From assembly GCF_900091465.1 (NCBI RefSeq), contig NZ_FMHV01000002.1, positions 1,488,001 through 1,552,000 on the forward strand: a DNA stretch of 64,000 bases, written 5' to 3'. Shown here in pieces: positions 37,212 to 44,987 of the stretch (positions within the stretch are counted from its first letter, which is position 1; each line of letters starts with the position of its first letter). This DNA is from Micromonospora rhizosphaerae (GTDB lineage Bacteria > Actinomycetota > Actinomycetes > Mycobacteriales > Micromonosporaceae). Made by a program: the position numbers and the translations under genes. The notes under the pieces were generated by a model. That model did not search any database, was not told where the DNA came from, and saw only the letters and a program-made list of their open reading frames with translations.

Positions 37212-38408
37212 ATGGCCCGACTCGCCCAGACGCCCGGCCTGACCGATGTGCAGCGGTCGATCCTGGAAACCGTCCGGGAGTTCGCCGACAAGGAGATCAT
37301 TCCGCACGCCCAGCGGCTGGAGCACGCCGACGAGTACCCGACCGACATCCTCGACGGGATGCGCGAGATGGGGCTCTTCGGCCTGACCATCGACGAGGAG
37401 TACGGCGGGCTCGGCGAGTCCCTGCTGACCTACGCCCTGGTGGTCGAGGAGCTGTCCCGGGGGTGGATGTCGATCTCCGGGATCGTCAACACCCACTTCA
37501 TCGTGGCGTACCTGATCTCCCAGCACGGCTCGGCGGAGCAGAAGGCCCGGCTGCTGCCGAGGATGGCCACCGGCGAGGTGCGTGGTGCCTTCTCGATGTC
37601 CGAGCCGGAGTGCGGCTCGGACGTCTCGGCGATCAAGTCGAAGGCGGTCCGCGACGGCGACAACTTCGTCATCAACGGCCAGAAGATGTGGCTGACCAAC
37701 GGGGCGTACTCCTCGGTGGTCGCCACCCTGGTCAAGACCGACACCGGCGCCGACTCCGTCTACGGCAACATGAGCACCTTCCTGCTGGAGAAGGAGCCCG
37801 GCTTCGGCGAGACCGCGCCCGGCCTGACCATCCCCGGCAAGATCGACAAGATGGGCTACAAGGGCGTCGAGACCACCGAGATGGTGCTCGACGGGGTGAT
37901 CGTCCCCGAGTCAGCGATCCTCGGCGGCGCCGACAAGCTCGGCCGCGGCTTCTACCAGATGATGGACGGCATCGAGGTCGGCCGGGTCAACGTGGCCGCC
38001 CGGGCCTGCGGCATCTCGATCCGCGCCTTCGAGCTGGCCGTCGCGTACGTCCAGCAGCGCCGCACCTTCGGCCAGCCGCTGGCCAAGCACCAGGCCATCG
38101 CGTTCAAGCTCGCCGAGATGGGCACCAAGATCGAGGCCGGGCACGCCCTGATGGTCAACGCCGCTCGGCTCAAGGACGCCGGCCAGCGCAACGACGTCGA
38201 GGCCGGCATGGCCAAGCTGCTCGCCTCCGAGTACTGCGCCGAGGTGGTCCAGGAGGCGTTCCGCATCCACGGCGGCTACGGCTACTCCAAGGAGTACGAG
38301 ATCGAGCGGCTGATGCGGGAGGCGCCGTTCCTGCTCATCGGCGAGGGCACCTCGGAGATCCAGAAGACCATCATCTCCCGAGGCCTGCTAAAGGAGTACA
38401 AGCTCTGA
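37212..38408 (+). CDS. Acyl-CoA dehydrogenase, possibly methylsuccinyl-CoA dehydrogenase-like
   Basis: The protein has 398 residues from ATG 37212, which is preceded by GGAGG five bases upstream; the longer ATG 37179 lies right behind an operator-like dyad and has no such site. It shows the FAD-binding AFSMSEPECGSD near residue 130, WLTNG, RAFELAVAYVQQRRTFGQPLAKHQ, and the C-terminal IHGGYGYSKEYEIERLMREA with the catalytic Glu. Downstream substrate specificity cannot be read from sequence. Proximity to a CoA-ester lyase suggests but does not prove methylsuccinyl-CoA oxidation. Confidence 0.9.
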   Translation: MARLAQTPGLTDVQRSILETVREFADKEIIPHAQRLEHADEYPTDILDGMREMGLFGLTIDEEYGGLGESLLTYALVVEELSRGWMSISGIVNTHFIVAYLISQHGSAEQKARLLPRMATGEVRGAFSMSEPECGSDVSAIKSKAVRDGDNFVINGQKMWLTNGAYSSVVATLVKTDTGADSVYGNMSTFLLEKEPGFGETAPGLTIPGKIDKMGYKGVETTEMVLDGVIVPESAILGGADKLGRGFYQMMDGIEVGRVNVAARACGISIRAFELAVAYVQQRRTFGQPLAKHQAIAFKLAEMGTKIEAGHALMVNAARLKDAGQRNDVEAGMAKLLASEYCAEVVQEAFRIHGGYGYSKEYEIERLMREAPFLLIGEGTSEIQKTIISRGLLKEYKL

Positions 38409-38416
38409 CGGTGTGC

Positions 38417-38467
38417 GCCGGTCACGCGGCGGCCGGCCCGACGGCCGGCTCCGGCGCGGTGACCGGC
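38417..38467 (+). terminator. Nested hairpin after the acyl-CoA dehydrogenase
   Basis: The outer stem GCCGGTCAC (38417-38425) pairs with 38459-38467; an inner 7-bp GCCGGCC stem with a CGAC loop sits inside. It starts 8 bp after the stop codon. Confidence 0.65.
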
Positions 38468-38566
38468 CGCCCCTAGCCCCTGGTCCATCCGCCCAACGAG
38501 CGGTGAGCCGAGCCGGGTGGAGGCCGTGGCGGCAGCTCCACGGTGAGGCGGCGGTTCCGGGCCCGC

Positions 38567-39229
38567 CTAAACGTCCGAGCCGGGAAGCCGTACCGCCAGA
38601 TGCCGGCGCGTCAGGGCCACCAGCGCGGCGGGGTCGTCGGCGTAGAGGCGGATCTCGCGGACCGGCTCGCTCGGGCCCTTGGGGAGCCGTACGGAGAGCG
38701 GCTCGCGCAGGACGACGTCAACGCTGGTCTGCTTGCCGGTGCCGACGTTCAGCACCGCTCCCGCGTCGTCCAACTCGAGCTGGACGGTTCGGCTGGAGGG
38801 CAGGGAGCGGTAGCGGGCCTCGACCCGTGCGACGGCCGCCCAGGGCACCATGAAGTCGACCGAGAAGCCGTTGCGGACGCGCAGACCGGCGGCGTCGGCG
38901 ACGTGCGGGTGGATCCGCAGGCTGGCGAAGAGGCCGATCATCCACAACAGGCCCCAGATGCCGAGCCCCAGCGCGGCGTCCCGCACCGACGGCCACGGCA
39001 CGGTGTGCCGGATGATCAAGTCGAAGATCGGGATCTCGATCGCCGACAGGACGATGAAGGTAACCAGGATCGGCTTCACCACACCGATGTAACTGAACGC
39101 CTCGGCCCCGGGCGGCAGCACGAGCGGCCGGCGCAGGAGCCAGCGGAAGAGGCTGCGCCACATGCCCACCTCGTACACGACCGCGCGCCGCAGCAACGCG
39201 ACGGGGCGACTCTGCTTCCGCACGGTCAC
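38567..39229 (-). CDS. Membrane protein with two helices and a PH-like domain
   Basis: The 220-residue protein has a basic N-terminus, two transmembrane helices near residues 50-72 and 83-107, and a C-terminal beta-rich domain (LRVRNGFSVDFMVPWAAVARVEARYRSLPSSRTVQLELDDAG) that resembles bacterial PH domains. GTG 39229 follows CTGGAGGGCAAG. The divergent TetR gene and the two dyads between them suggest it is induced when that repressor is released, possibly by an envelope-active compound. Confidence 0.75.
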   Translation of the reverse strand: MTVRKQSRPVALLRRAVVYEVGMWRSLFRWLLRRPLVLPPGAEAFSYIGVVKPILVTFIVLSAIEIPIFDLIIRHTVPWPSVRDAALGLGIWGLLWMIGLFASLRIHPHVADAAGLRVRNGFSVDFMVPWAAVARVEARYRSLPSSRTVQLELDDAGAVLNVGTGKQTSVDVVLREPLSVRLPKGPSEPVREIRLYADDPAALVALTRRHLAVRLPGSDV

Positions 39230-39246
39230 CTTGCCCTCCAGGTCCT

Positions 39247-39268
39247 TTACATTGCAGTTGCAACGTAA
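39247..39268. promoter_or_regulatory. TetR operator-like dyad, site 1
   Basis: TTAC-N-TTGCA-N2-TGCAA-N-GTAA forms a perfect 18-of-22 dyad in the 89-bp spacer between the PH-like gene and tetR. It lies 18 bp upstream of the PH-like start, so a bound repressor would cover its promoter. Confidence 0.6.
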
Positions 39269-39287
39269 CCGACTGGCGGCAGGGTGT

Positions 39288-39303
39288 CAATGCAGTCGCA
39301 TTG
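39288..39303. promoter_or_regulatory. TetR operator-like dyad, site 2
   Basis: CAATGC-N4-GCATTG is a perfect 6+6 dyad, 15 bp upstream of the tetR ATG at 39319. It shares a TTGCA/ATGCA core with site 1, consistent with one regulator binding both. Confidence 0.55.
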
Positions 39304-39318
39304 TGAAAGCATGGGGCC

Positions 39319-39933
39319 ATGCCGAAACGGGTCGATCACCGGGAGCGCCGCAGGCTGATCGCCGACGCACTGATGCGGGTGGCCGCCGAACACGGGCTGG
39401 AAGCGGTCAGCCTGCGTCACGTGGCGACGGAGGCCGGCGTCTCCTCCGGGATGGTGCAGCACTACTTCCGCACCAAGGACGAGATGATGACCTTCGCGCT
39501 GTCCGTGGTCCGCGAACACAGCGAGGCCCGGGTGACCCGGGCAGTCGCGGCGCTGGGTGACGACCCCTCCCCGCGCACGCTCCTTCGGACCATGCTGGCC
39601 GAGTTGCTGCCCCTCGACGAGGTGCGCCGGGCGGACGGTCGGGTGGCGCTGGCCTTCCTCGCCTACACGGCGGTACGCCCAACCGTCGCCGCCGCGCTGC
39701 ACCAGGAGACGGCCGGGATGCTGGCCTTCATCGCCGGGCAGGTCCGCGCCGGCCAACTGGCAGGTACGGCAGACCGACGCGTCGACCCGGACCGCGCCGC
39801 AGTAGGTCTGCTGGCTGTCATGGAAGGGCTCGGGATGTACCTGCTCGGCGGACACATCCCTGCGGAGACCGCCCTCGGCGCGCTTGACGCCCAGTTGGAC
39901 CTGGTCCTCGGGCCCGAGGCGCCCGGAAGTTGA
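39319..39933 (+). CDS. TetR-family transcriptional repressor
   Basis: The 204-residue protein has the TetR helix-turn-helix RRRLIADALMRVAAEHGLEAVSLRHVATEAGVSSGMVQHYFRTKDEMM at residues 9-56, in the BetI-like style. The C-terminal ligand domain is helical. It is divergent from a membrane PH-like gene, and the intergenic region holds two dyads. Autoregulation plus control of the membrane gene is the likely scheme. Confidence 0.88.
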   Translation: MPKRVDHRERRRLIADALMRVAAEHGLEAVSLRHVATEAGVSSGMVQHYFRTKDEMMTFALSVVREHSEARVTRAVAALGDDPSPRTLLRTMLAELLPLDEVRRADGRVALAFLAYTAVRPTVAAALHQETAGMLAFIAGQVRAGQLAGTADRRVDPDRAAVGLLAVMEGLGMYLLGGHIPAETALGALDAQLDLVLGPEAPGS

Positions 39934-39942
39934 CCGGCCCGG

Positions 39943-40350
39943 TCAGCCGAGCCGGCTCAGCCCGGCGGCCGCCCGTTCCACGATCAGGCAACGATCCTCG
40001 ACGTAGTCGATCCCCGCCTCCTCGGCGATCCGCCGTGCCTCCGCCGAGAAGATCCCGAGCTGCAACCACACCGCCGGCGCGCCGATCGCCACCGCCTGCC
40101 GGACCACGTCGACCGCGTCCCGCGCGGGACGGAACACGTCGACCAGGTCGACCGGGTGCGGGATGTCGGCCAGCGACGGGTACGCCTTCTCGCCGAAGAG
40201 CTCGTCCGCCGTCGGGTTCACCGGGATGATCCGCCAGCCGTGGCGCTGCATCTCCAGCGGCACCCGGTGCGCGGCCTTGCCCGGGTCGCGGGACGCGCCC
40301 ACGACGGCGATCACGGCGGAGTCGGCGAGGATCTGCTGAGCGGTACGCAC
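39943..40350 (-). CDS. CoA-binding domain protein (YccU-like)
   Basis: The 135-residue Rossmann-fold protein has VIAVVGASRDPGKAAHRVPLEMQRHGWRIIPVNP, typical of the CoA_binding_2/YccU family, then VWLQLGIFSAEARRIAEEAGIDYVEDRCL. These are stand-alone relatives of the succinyl-CoA ligase CoA-binding domain, of unclear role. GTG 40350 is used. It follows the radical SAM gene by 26 bp on the same strand and may be cotranscribed. Confidence 0.85.
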   Translation of the reverse strand: MRTAQQILADSAVIAVVGASRDPGKAAHRVPLEMQRHGWRIIPVNPTADELFGEKAYPSLADIPHPVDLVDVFRPARDAVDVVRQAVAIGAPAVWLQLGIFSAEARRIAEEAGIDYVEDRCLIVERAAAGLSRLG

Positions 40351-40376
40351 CCCGCGACTGTAGCGCCGGGCCGCCG

Positions 40377-41423
40377 TTACAGCAGGGTGAGCTGCTCGGC
40401 CGGTGCTGCGGACGGGGGCTCCGGCAGCCGCCGGTTGTCGCCCCGCTCGCCCCGGTCCAGCCCGTGTCGGCGGGCCGCCATCCGCACCCGCGCGGTCAGC
40501 TCCCGCTGGTACGCCTGCGGCGCGTACGCCCCGGCCCGGTAGAGCTGCCGGTAGCGGGGGACCAGCTGCGGGAACTCCCGGGCCAGCCATTGCGCGTACC
40601 ACTCCCGGGCGCCGGGGCGCAGGTGCAGCGCCAGCGGGGTGACGCTGGTGGCCCCCGATGCGGCGATCGCGGCCACGGTGGCGTCGATCGACTCGTCGTC
40701 GTCGCTGAGCCCGGGCAGGATCGGCGCCATCAGCACCCCCACCTCGAACCCGGCGTCGGTCAGCTGCCGGACGGCGTCCAGTCGACGGCGCGGGCTGGGC
40801 GTGCCCGGCTCGACCGCCCGCCACAGCTCCTCGTCGACGAATCCCACCGAGTACGAGATGCCGACCCGGGTGACCTCGGCGGCCTGGCGCAGCGGCGGCA
40901 GATCCCGCAGGATCAGCGTGCCCTTGGTCAGGATCGAGAACGGGTTGGCGAAGTCGCGCAGCGCCTCGATGATCGGCGGCATCAGCCGGTAGCGCCCCTC
41001 AGCCCGCTGGTAGCAGTCCACGTTGGTGCCCATGGCGATGTGCGCGCCGCGCCAGCGCGGGGCGGCCAGCTCGCGGCGGACCAGCTCGCCGGCGTTGACC
41101 TTGACGATCACCTTCCGGTCGAAGTCCGCCCCTGCATCGAGATCGAGGTAGGTGTGAGTGTTCCTTGCAAAGCAATATTTACATGCATGGCTGCAGCCAC
41201 GGTACGGGTTGATCGTCCACTCGAAGGGGACGCGGGATGTGCCGGGCACCCGGTTGATGATCGACTTGGCGCGCACCTCGTAGAACGTCATCCCGGCGAA
41301 GCCGGGGGTGTCGAACGTGCGGGCGATCGCGCCGGGGAGCGCCAGCGGCAGGGGTGGAGTCGCTGGCGCTGCCCCGTCGGGAATCCCCTCGTCCGGGGGA
41401 GCGGAGAGGTTGTCCCAGCGCAT
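40377..41423 (-). CDS. Radical SAM protein of the Rv2578c family
   Basis: The 348-residue protein has the cluster-binding CX3CX2C motif in GCSHACKYCFAR near residue 80 and MGTNVDCYQRAE downstream. SPL-like features such as FSILTKGTL and VGISYSVGF fit the Rv2578c group, whose reaction is unknown; similarity to spore photoproduct lyase has been noted. ATG 41423 is chosen; upstream in-frame ATGs at 41429, 41432 and 41459 are possible. The CX3CX2C codons (about 41160-41195) are nearly all AT-ending and rare for this genome, unlike the rest of the gene. Confidence 0.85.
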   Translation of the reverse strand: MRWDNLSAPPDEGIPDGAAPATPPLPLALPGAIARTFDTPGFAGMTFYEVRAKSIINRVPGTSRVPFEWTINPYRGCSHACKYCFARNTHTYLDLDAGADFDRKVIVKVNAGELVRRELAAPRWRGAHIAMGTNVDCYQRAEGRYRLMPPIIEALRDFANPFSILTKGTLILRDLPPLRQAAEVTRVGISYSVGFVDEELWRAVEPGTPSPRRRLDAVRQLTDAGFEVGVLMAPILPGLSDDDESIDATVAAIAASGATSVTPLALHLRPGAREWYAQWLAREFPQLVPRYRQLYRAGAYAPQAYQRELTARVRMAARRHGLDRGERGDNRRLPEPPSAAPAEQLTLL

Positions 41424-41515
41424 GGCCATCATTCGAACATGCGTACGAGAAGAGCGCAAGTGACCCGCCGGACACCGGTGCCCGGAGCGCGCCCGGCAGG
41501 TGGAGGATGGGAGGC

Positions 41516-41935
41516 ATGGAGACGTCGACCTTCGTCTACGACGGCGACTGCGCCTTCTGCAGCCGCTGCGCCGAGTTCATCGAGCGTCGGATCCCGACCG
41601 GTGCGCGAGTGGTGCCCTGGCAGTTCGCCGACCTCGGGGCGCTCGGCCTGACGGAGGCCGAGTGCGAGGAGGCGGTGCAGTGGGTCGGCGCCGACGGCTC
41701 CCGCGCGTCGGGGCCGGACGCGATCGCCCGGCTGCTCGGCGGCAGCTCGCCGCTCTGGCGGGTCGCCGGTGCCGGACTGCGCTTCCCGCCGGTCCGGGCG
41801 GCCGCCCGGCCGGCGTACCGCTGGGTGGCCCGCAACCGGCACCGGCTGCCCGGCGGCACCGCCGCGTGCTCGCTTCCCCAGGAGGCCCGGGAACGCCTCT
41901 ACGGCCCGGCCGGTCGCCCGACCACCAACGCCTGA
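41516..41935 (+). CDS. DCC-family thiol-disulfide oxidoreductase
   Basis: The 139-residue protein starts TFVYDGDCAFCSRCAEFIERR, the DCC (DUF393) signature: DGDCAFC contains the redox-active Cys-x-x-Cys. Residues QFADLGALGLTEAECEEAVQWV match the family. ATG 41516 has GGGAGG just upstream. It ends 8 bp from the convergent HTTM gene; DCC domains are found beside or fused to HTTM proteins in other bacteria. Confidence 0.88.
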   Translation: METSTFVYDGDCAFCSRCAEFIERRIPTGARVVPWQFADLGALGLTEAECEEAVQWVGADGSRASGPDAIARLLGGSSPLWRVAGAGLRFPPVRAAARPAYRWVARNRHRLPGGTAACSLPQEARERLYGPAGRPTTNA

Positions 41936-41943
41936 CCGTCCGG

Positions 41944-42858
41944 CTACGGCGTGGCCGGGCCCACCACCGGCTCGGGGCCGGTGAGCGGAGCCGCCGGTGT
42001 GGCGTCGTCGTGGTTCCGCCCTGGCGCGTCGGGACGCCGACCGAGCAGGCGGCGCGCCCACACCACCGGGCGGACGCGTTCCAGTGGCAGGAAGCTGGTC
42101 ATCGCCACCAGGTGCGGAGCGAACGAGATCGTGATCGTCGCGATGGTCACCAGGTGGAACGAGTAGAAGAAGCCGACGGCCGCCAGCCGCCACCGTTCGG
42201 GCAGCACGAAGACCACCGGGCTGAGCAGCTCGAAGGCGAGGATGCCGAACTGGGCGACGATCAGCAGGTGCGGGACCTGGGCGATCAGGTCGGCCAGCTC
42301 GGTGCCGCGCCGGATGATCGCCTTGGCCAGCACCGACCCGGTCGCCCAGTCCAGGCCACCGAAGCGCAGCTTGGCCCAGGCCGCCAGGAAGTAGGTGCAG
42401 ATCACCGCGATCTGGGTGACCCGGAGGGCCCAGCCGCCGGCCTCGGTCCGGGTGGGATCGCCGTGCCGGGCGCGGCCGGCGGTGGGGAGCGCGGCCAGCG
42501 CGACGAGCAGCCCGAACCGGTCGTGGTCGACCTTGCCGTAGCTCATCGCGATGATCATCCACTCGAGGTATAGCGCGAAGACCGCGAAGCCGAGCAGCCG
42601 GGGCGCCCGGCCGGTCGCGGCGAGCAGGGCGAGCAGCAGCAGGGCCCAGAAGATCACGCCGACCAGCGCGGGGGTGGGGGGCGGCAGCGGGAGCAGCCGG
42701 CCGATCAGTAGCGGCTGGTAGAGCTCGCCGGGCACGGCCACCCGGGTGCGTACCCAGGGGGTGAAGACGACGAGGTCGGCGGCGACGAAGAGGTAGACCA
42801 GGGTGCGGAAGGCGGCTACCCGACCGCGGGGGACGGCCTCGGTGAGCCAGCCGCTCAT
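41944..42858 (-). CDS. HTTM (vitamin K-dependent gamma-carboxylase-like) membrane protein
   Basis: The 304-residue protein has at least six transmembrane segments and motifs of the HTTM/VKGC family: VAAFRTLVYLFVAADLVVF, YLEWMIIAMSYGKVDHDRFGLLVALAALP and YFLAAWAKLRFGGLDWATG. It lacks the large lumenal domain of animal gamma-carboxylase. Its ATG overlaps the stop of the upstream small-protein gene (ATGA), so the two are translated together. With the DCC protein and a thioredoxin gene nearby, a redox-linked membrane reaction is plausible. Confidence 0.83.
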   Translation of the reverse strand: MSGWLTEAVPRGRVAAFRTLVYLFVAADLVVFTPWVRTRVAVPGELYQPLLIGRLLPLPPPTPALVGVIFWALLLLALLAATGRAPRLLGFAVFALYLEWMIIAMSYGKVDHDRFGLLVALAALPTAGRARHGDPTRTEAGGWALRVTQIAVICTYFLAAWAKLRFGGLDWATGSVLAKAIIRRGTELADLIAQVPHLLIVAQFGILAFELLSPVVFVLPERWRLAAVGFFYSFHLVTIATITISFAPHLVAMTSFLPLERVRPVVWARRLLGRRPDAPGRNHDDATPAAPLTGPEPVVGPATP

Positions 42859-43295
42859 CGGGTCGCCTGCCAGCTCACGACGGTCTCGTCGGTCCACCGG
42901 CCGGTCGGGCGTCCACCCCGGATGTCGTACCAGCGGATCACGATGCGGACCTCGACCAGGTCGGGGCCGGCGGGATGCCGTTCGGCGTACGCGTCGGCGA
43001 CCTGGCGCAGGCGTGCGGGGTCGGCGACGTAGCGGCTCTGCTGGCCCTCGATCTCGGCGCGGCGGATGCCGGTGGCATCCTGGCCGAGATCGACCACCGT
43101 GCCGGTGCGGTCGACGCCTTCGACGCGGGTGTCCGGGGCGGGCGCGTCCGGCGGGTCGGAGGTGGAGTACATCCGGAACGGCCCGAACGGGAAGTCGTCG
43201 TCGGTGCCTCGGAAGGTGCCGGCGAGCAACAGCGCCAACCCGAGCGCGGTGGCGGCGAGCCGCACGGCGCGCCCGCGGCTGGTCAAGGTCTCCAT
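42855..43295 (-). CDS. Exported small protein coupled to the HTTM gene
   Basis: The 146-residue protein has an N-terminal helix (LAATALGLALLLAGTF) that serves as signal or anchor, followed by a soluble outside domain with FPFGPFRMYSTSDPPDAPAPDTRVEGVDRTG and VRIVIRWYDIRGGRPTG. This FGPFRMYS segment recurs in proteins paired with HTTM genes in actinobacteria as far as I recall. It probably is a subunit or substrate of the membrane enzyme. Confidence 0.7.
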   Translation of the reverse strand: METLTSRGRAVRLAATALGLALLLAGTFRGTDDDFPFGPFRMYSTSDPPDAPAPDTRVEGVDRTGTVVDLGQDATGIRRAEIEGQQSRYVADPARLRQVADAYAERHPAGPDLVEVRIVIRWYDIRGGRPTGRWTDETVVSWQATR

Positions 43296-43467
43296 CGGCT
43301 GGTGACGATACGGGATCTGGGCAGCCCAGCGGTGCCATTCCGTCGTCCACTCCTCGCCGACCGGGTAGCTCGCGGCCGTGGCCGAGGGGACGAGCGCCGG
43401 GGCATCCGGAGACGACTCCGGCCGGGCCCCCGAGCGGGGACCCGGCCGGCGCCGGAGCGGTGGTGGA

Positions 43468-43830
43468 TCAGTGCTTGTGCTCGGCCATCTGCTTGCGCAC
43501 CTCGTCCATGTCGAGCTTCTCGACCTGCTCGATCAGGTTCTCCAGGGCGGACTCGGGCAGTGCACCCGGCTGGTTGTAGACGATCACGCCGTCCTTGATC
43601 GCCATCACCGTCGGGATCGAGCGGATGTTGAACTGGGCGCTGAGCTCCGGCTGCGCCTCGGTGTCGATCTTGCCGAAGGTGATGCCCGGGTGCTTCTCGG
43701 ACGAGCGCTCGTAGACCGGGGCGAACCGCTTGCACGGGCCGCACCAGTCAGCCCAGAAGTCGAGCAGCACCGTGCCGTCCTTCTCGGTCACCTCGTCAAA
43801 GTTGGCCGTGGTCACCTCAACCGTTGCCAT
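43468..43830 (-). CDS. trxA: Thioredoxin
   Basis: The 120-residue thioredoxin fold has the canonical WCGPC active site near residues 29-33 (DFWADWCGPCKRFAPVY), the cis-proline IRSIPTVMAIKDG, and a 14-residue basic/acidic tail after the usual end. It is cytosolic, with no signal. It may serve general disulfide reduction; the DCC/HTTM genes next door make a link to that pathway possible. Confidence 0.93.
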   Translation of the reverse strand: MATVEVTTANFDEVTEKDGTVLLDFWADWCGPCKRFAPVYERSSEKHPGITFGKIDTEAQPELSAQFNIRSIPTVMAIKDGVIVYNQPGALPESALENLIEQVEKLDMDEVRKQMAEHKH

Positions 43831-44375
43831 TGCACTCTCCGATCAGCGCGCATTGCTTGTCTTCACTGGAAACCAGGGCGGGTGCCCTTCAATTCCCGAG
43901 GGGAGCGCCCCGAAACGCTGCGCAGCGCTCCGGTCACGCTCAGATCCATCGAGCGGAATCTGCGTCTCCGCGCCGCGACGCTCGGGCCACGAGTGGTCGA
44001 CGTGATCGGACCGTAATGGGAGCGCTTCCAAGGAGATCGTCGGGGCCGACCGCTACGAACCGGTAACTTACCTATTGACAAGGACCGACTTCAGCTGCAG
44101 AGATCGCTTGCCGGCCCCGTGCTCGTCACTCTGCGTGTTGTTACAAAACGATAAATGTGACGCCGGTCTCTGTCCGAGCAGTATGGACGTACGGCAGAAT
44201 TCCTTCCATCAGAGCGTGGGCGGCGGGTGCCGGGGAGGGCCCCGCCGCTCATTGCGTCTGCCCTCGGTTGTGGCCGATGTGACATTTCCTCATCACCAGC
44301 GCCCCCGTCGTCTCCTTAACAAGCGGTAAGGCATGCTGTGCCGAACTCCATCGCCGCCCGTCGAAGGGGACAAGG
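43831..44375. other. Long intergenic region, AT-richer, no gene found
   Basis: This 545-bp stretch separates divergent trxA and maoC-like genes. It is the longest noncoding stretch and less GC-rich than its surroundings, especially 44060-44170. It holds a LacI/CebR-type palindrome at 44017 and a TTGACA box at 44075-44080 without a clear -10. Frames in it are short and show no coding bias. It may be a double promoter region with remnants of a lost gene. Confidence 0.6.
44017..44030. promoter_or_regulatory. LacI/CebR-type operator-like palindrome
   Basis: TGGGAGCGCTTCCA differs by one base from the perfect palindrome TGGGAGCGCTCCCA that CebR-type LacI repressors bind at cellulase and sugar-uptake genes in actinomycetes. 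No carbohydrate gene is nearby, so the site appears orphaned. Confidence 0.5.
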
Positions 44376-44891
44376 ATGCAGTTCGGCCGCTACTACGAGG
44401 AGTTCGAGGTCGGCGCGGTCTACCGGCACTGGCCGGGCAAGACGGTCACCGAGTACGACGACCACCTCTTCTGCCTGCTCACCATGAACCACCATCCGCT
44501 GCACATGGACGCGCACTACGCCGAGTCGGCGACCCAGTTCAAGCGCAACGTGGTGGTCGGCAACTACATCTACTCACTGCTTCTCGGCATGTCGGTGCCG
44601 GACGTGAGCGGCAAGGCGATCGCCAACCTGGAGATCGAGTCGCTGCGGCACGTGGCCCCGACCTTCCACGGGGACACCATCTACGGCGAGACGACCGTGC
44701 TGGACAAGCGCGAGTCCTCCTCCAAGCCCGACCGCGGCGTGGTCGCGGTGGAGACCCGCGGCTACAACCAGGACGGCACGCTGGTCTGCGTCTTCCGCCG
44801 CAAGGTCATGGTCCCCAAGAAGGAGTACGCGGCCGCCGCCGTGCCCGAGGGCGTCGACCCGGAGCGGCCGAGCTTCCCCGAGCCCCGCTGA
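44376..44891 (+). CDS. MaoC-family dehydratase, mesaconyl-CoA hydratase-like
   Basis: The 171-residue hot-dog protein begins RYYEEFEVGAVYRHWPGKTVTEYDDHLFCLLTMNHHPLHMDAHYAE. The Asp and His of the hydratase active site lie in this segment. VVVGNYIYSLLLGMSVPDVSGKAIANL continues the MaoC pattern. The size and the ESLRHVAPTFHGDTIYGETTVLDKRESSS stretch fit the single-domain mesaconyl-CoA/beta-methylmalyl-CoA hydratase-type MaoC seen beside CoA-ester lyases. Placement in that pathway is inference. Confidence 0.82.
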   Translation: MQFGRYYEEFEVGAVYRHWPGKTVTEYDDHLFCLLTMNHHPLHMDAHYAESATQFKRNVVVGNYIYSLLLGMSVPDVSGKAIANLEIESLRHVAPTFHGDTIYGETTVLDKRESSSKPDRGVVAVETRGYNQDGTLVCVFRRKVMVPKKEYAAAAVPEGVDPERPSFPEPR

Positions 44892-44907
44892 GGCCCGTCG
44901 TGGGACG

Positions 44908-44948
44908 AGGGCCCCTTGCCCGCCGTGTTCTGGTGGGGAAGGGGCCCT
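44908..44948 (+). terminator. Terminator after maoC-like gene
   Basis: AGGGCCCCTT (44908-44917) pairs with 44939-44948 across a 21-base loop, with a short T run after it. It resembles the hairpin at 23810. Confidence 0.65.
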
Positions 44949-44987
44949 TTCCGTGACCCGGGGCATATGCTGACGCCGGAGGTCCCC

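Noticed and set aside
43831..44375. tRNA or small gene in the long gap
   Set aside because: No cloverleaf or T-loop GTTCGAATC-like sequence was found, and short frames there lack codon bias.
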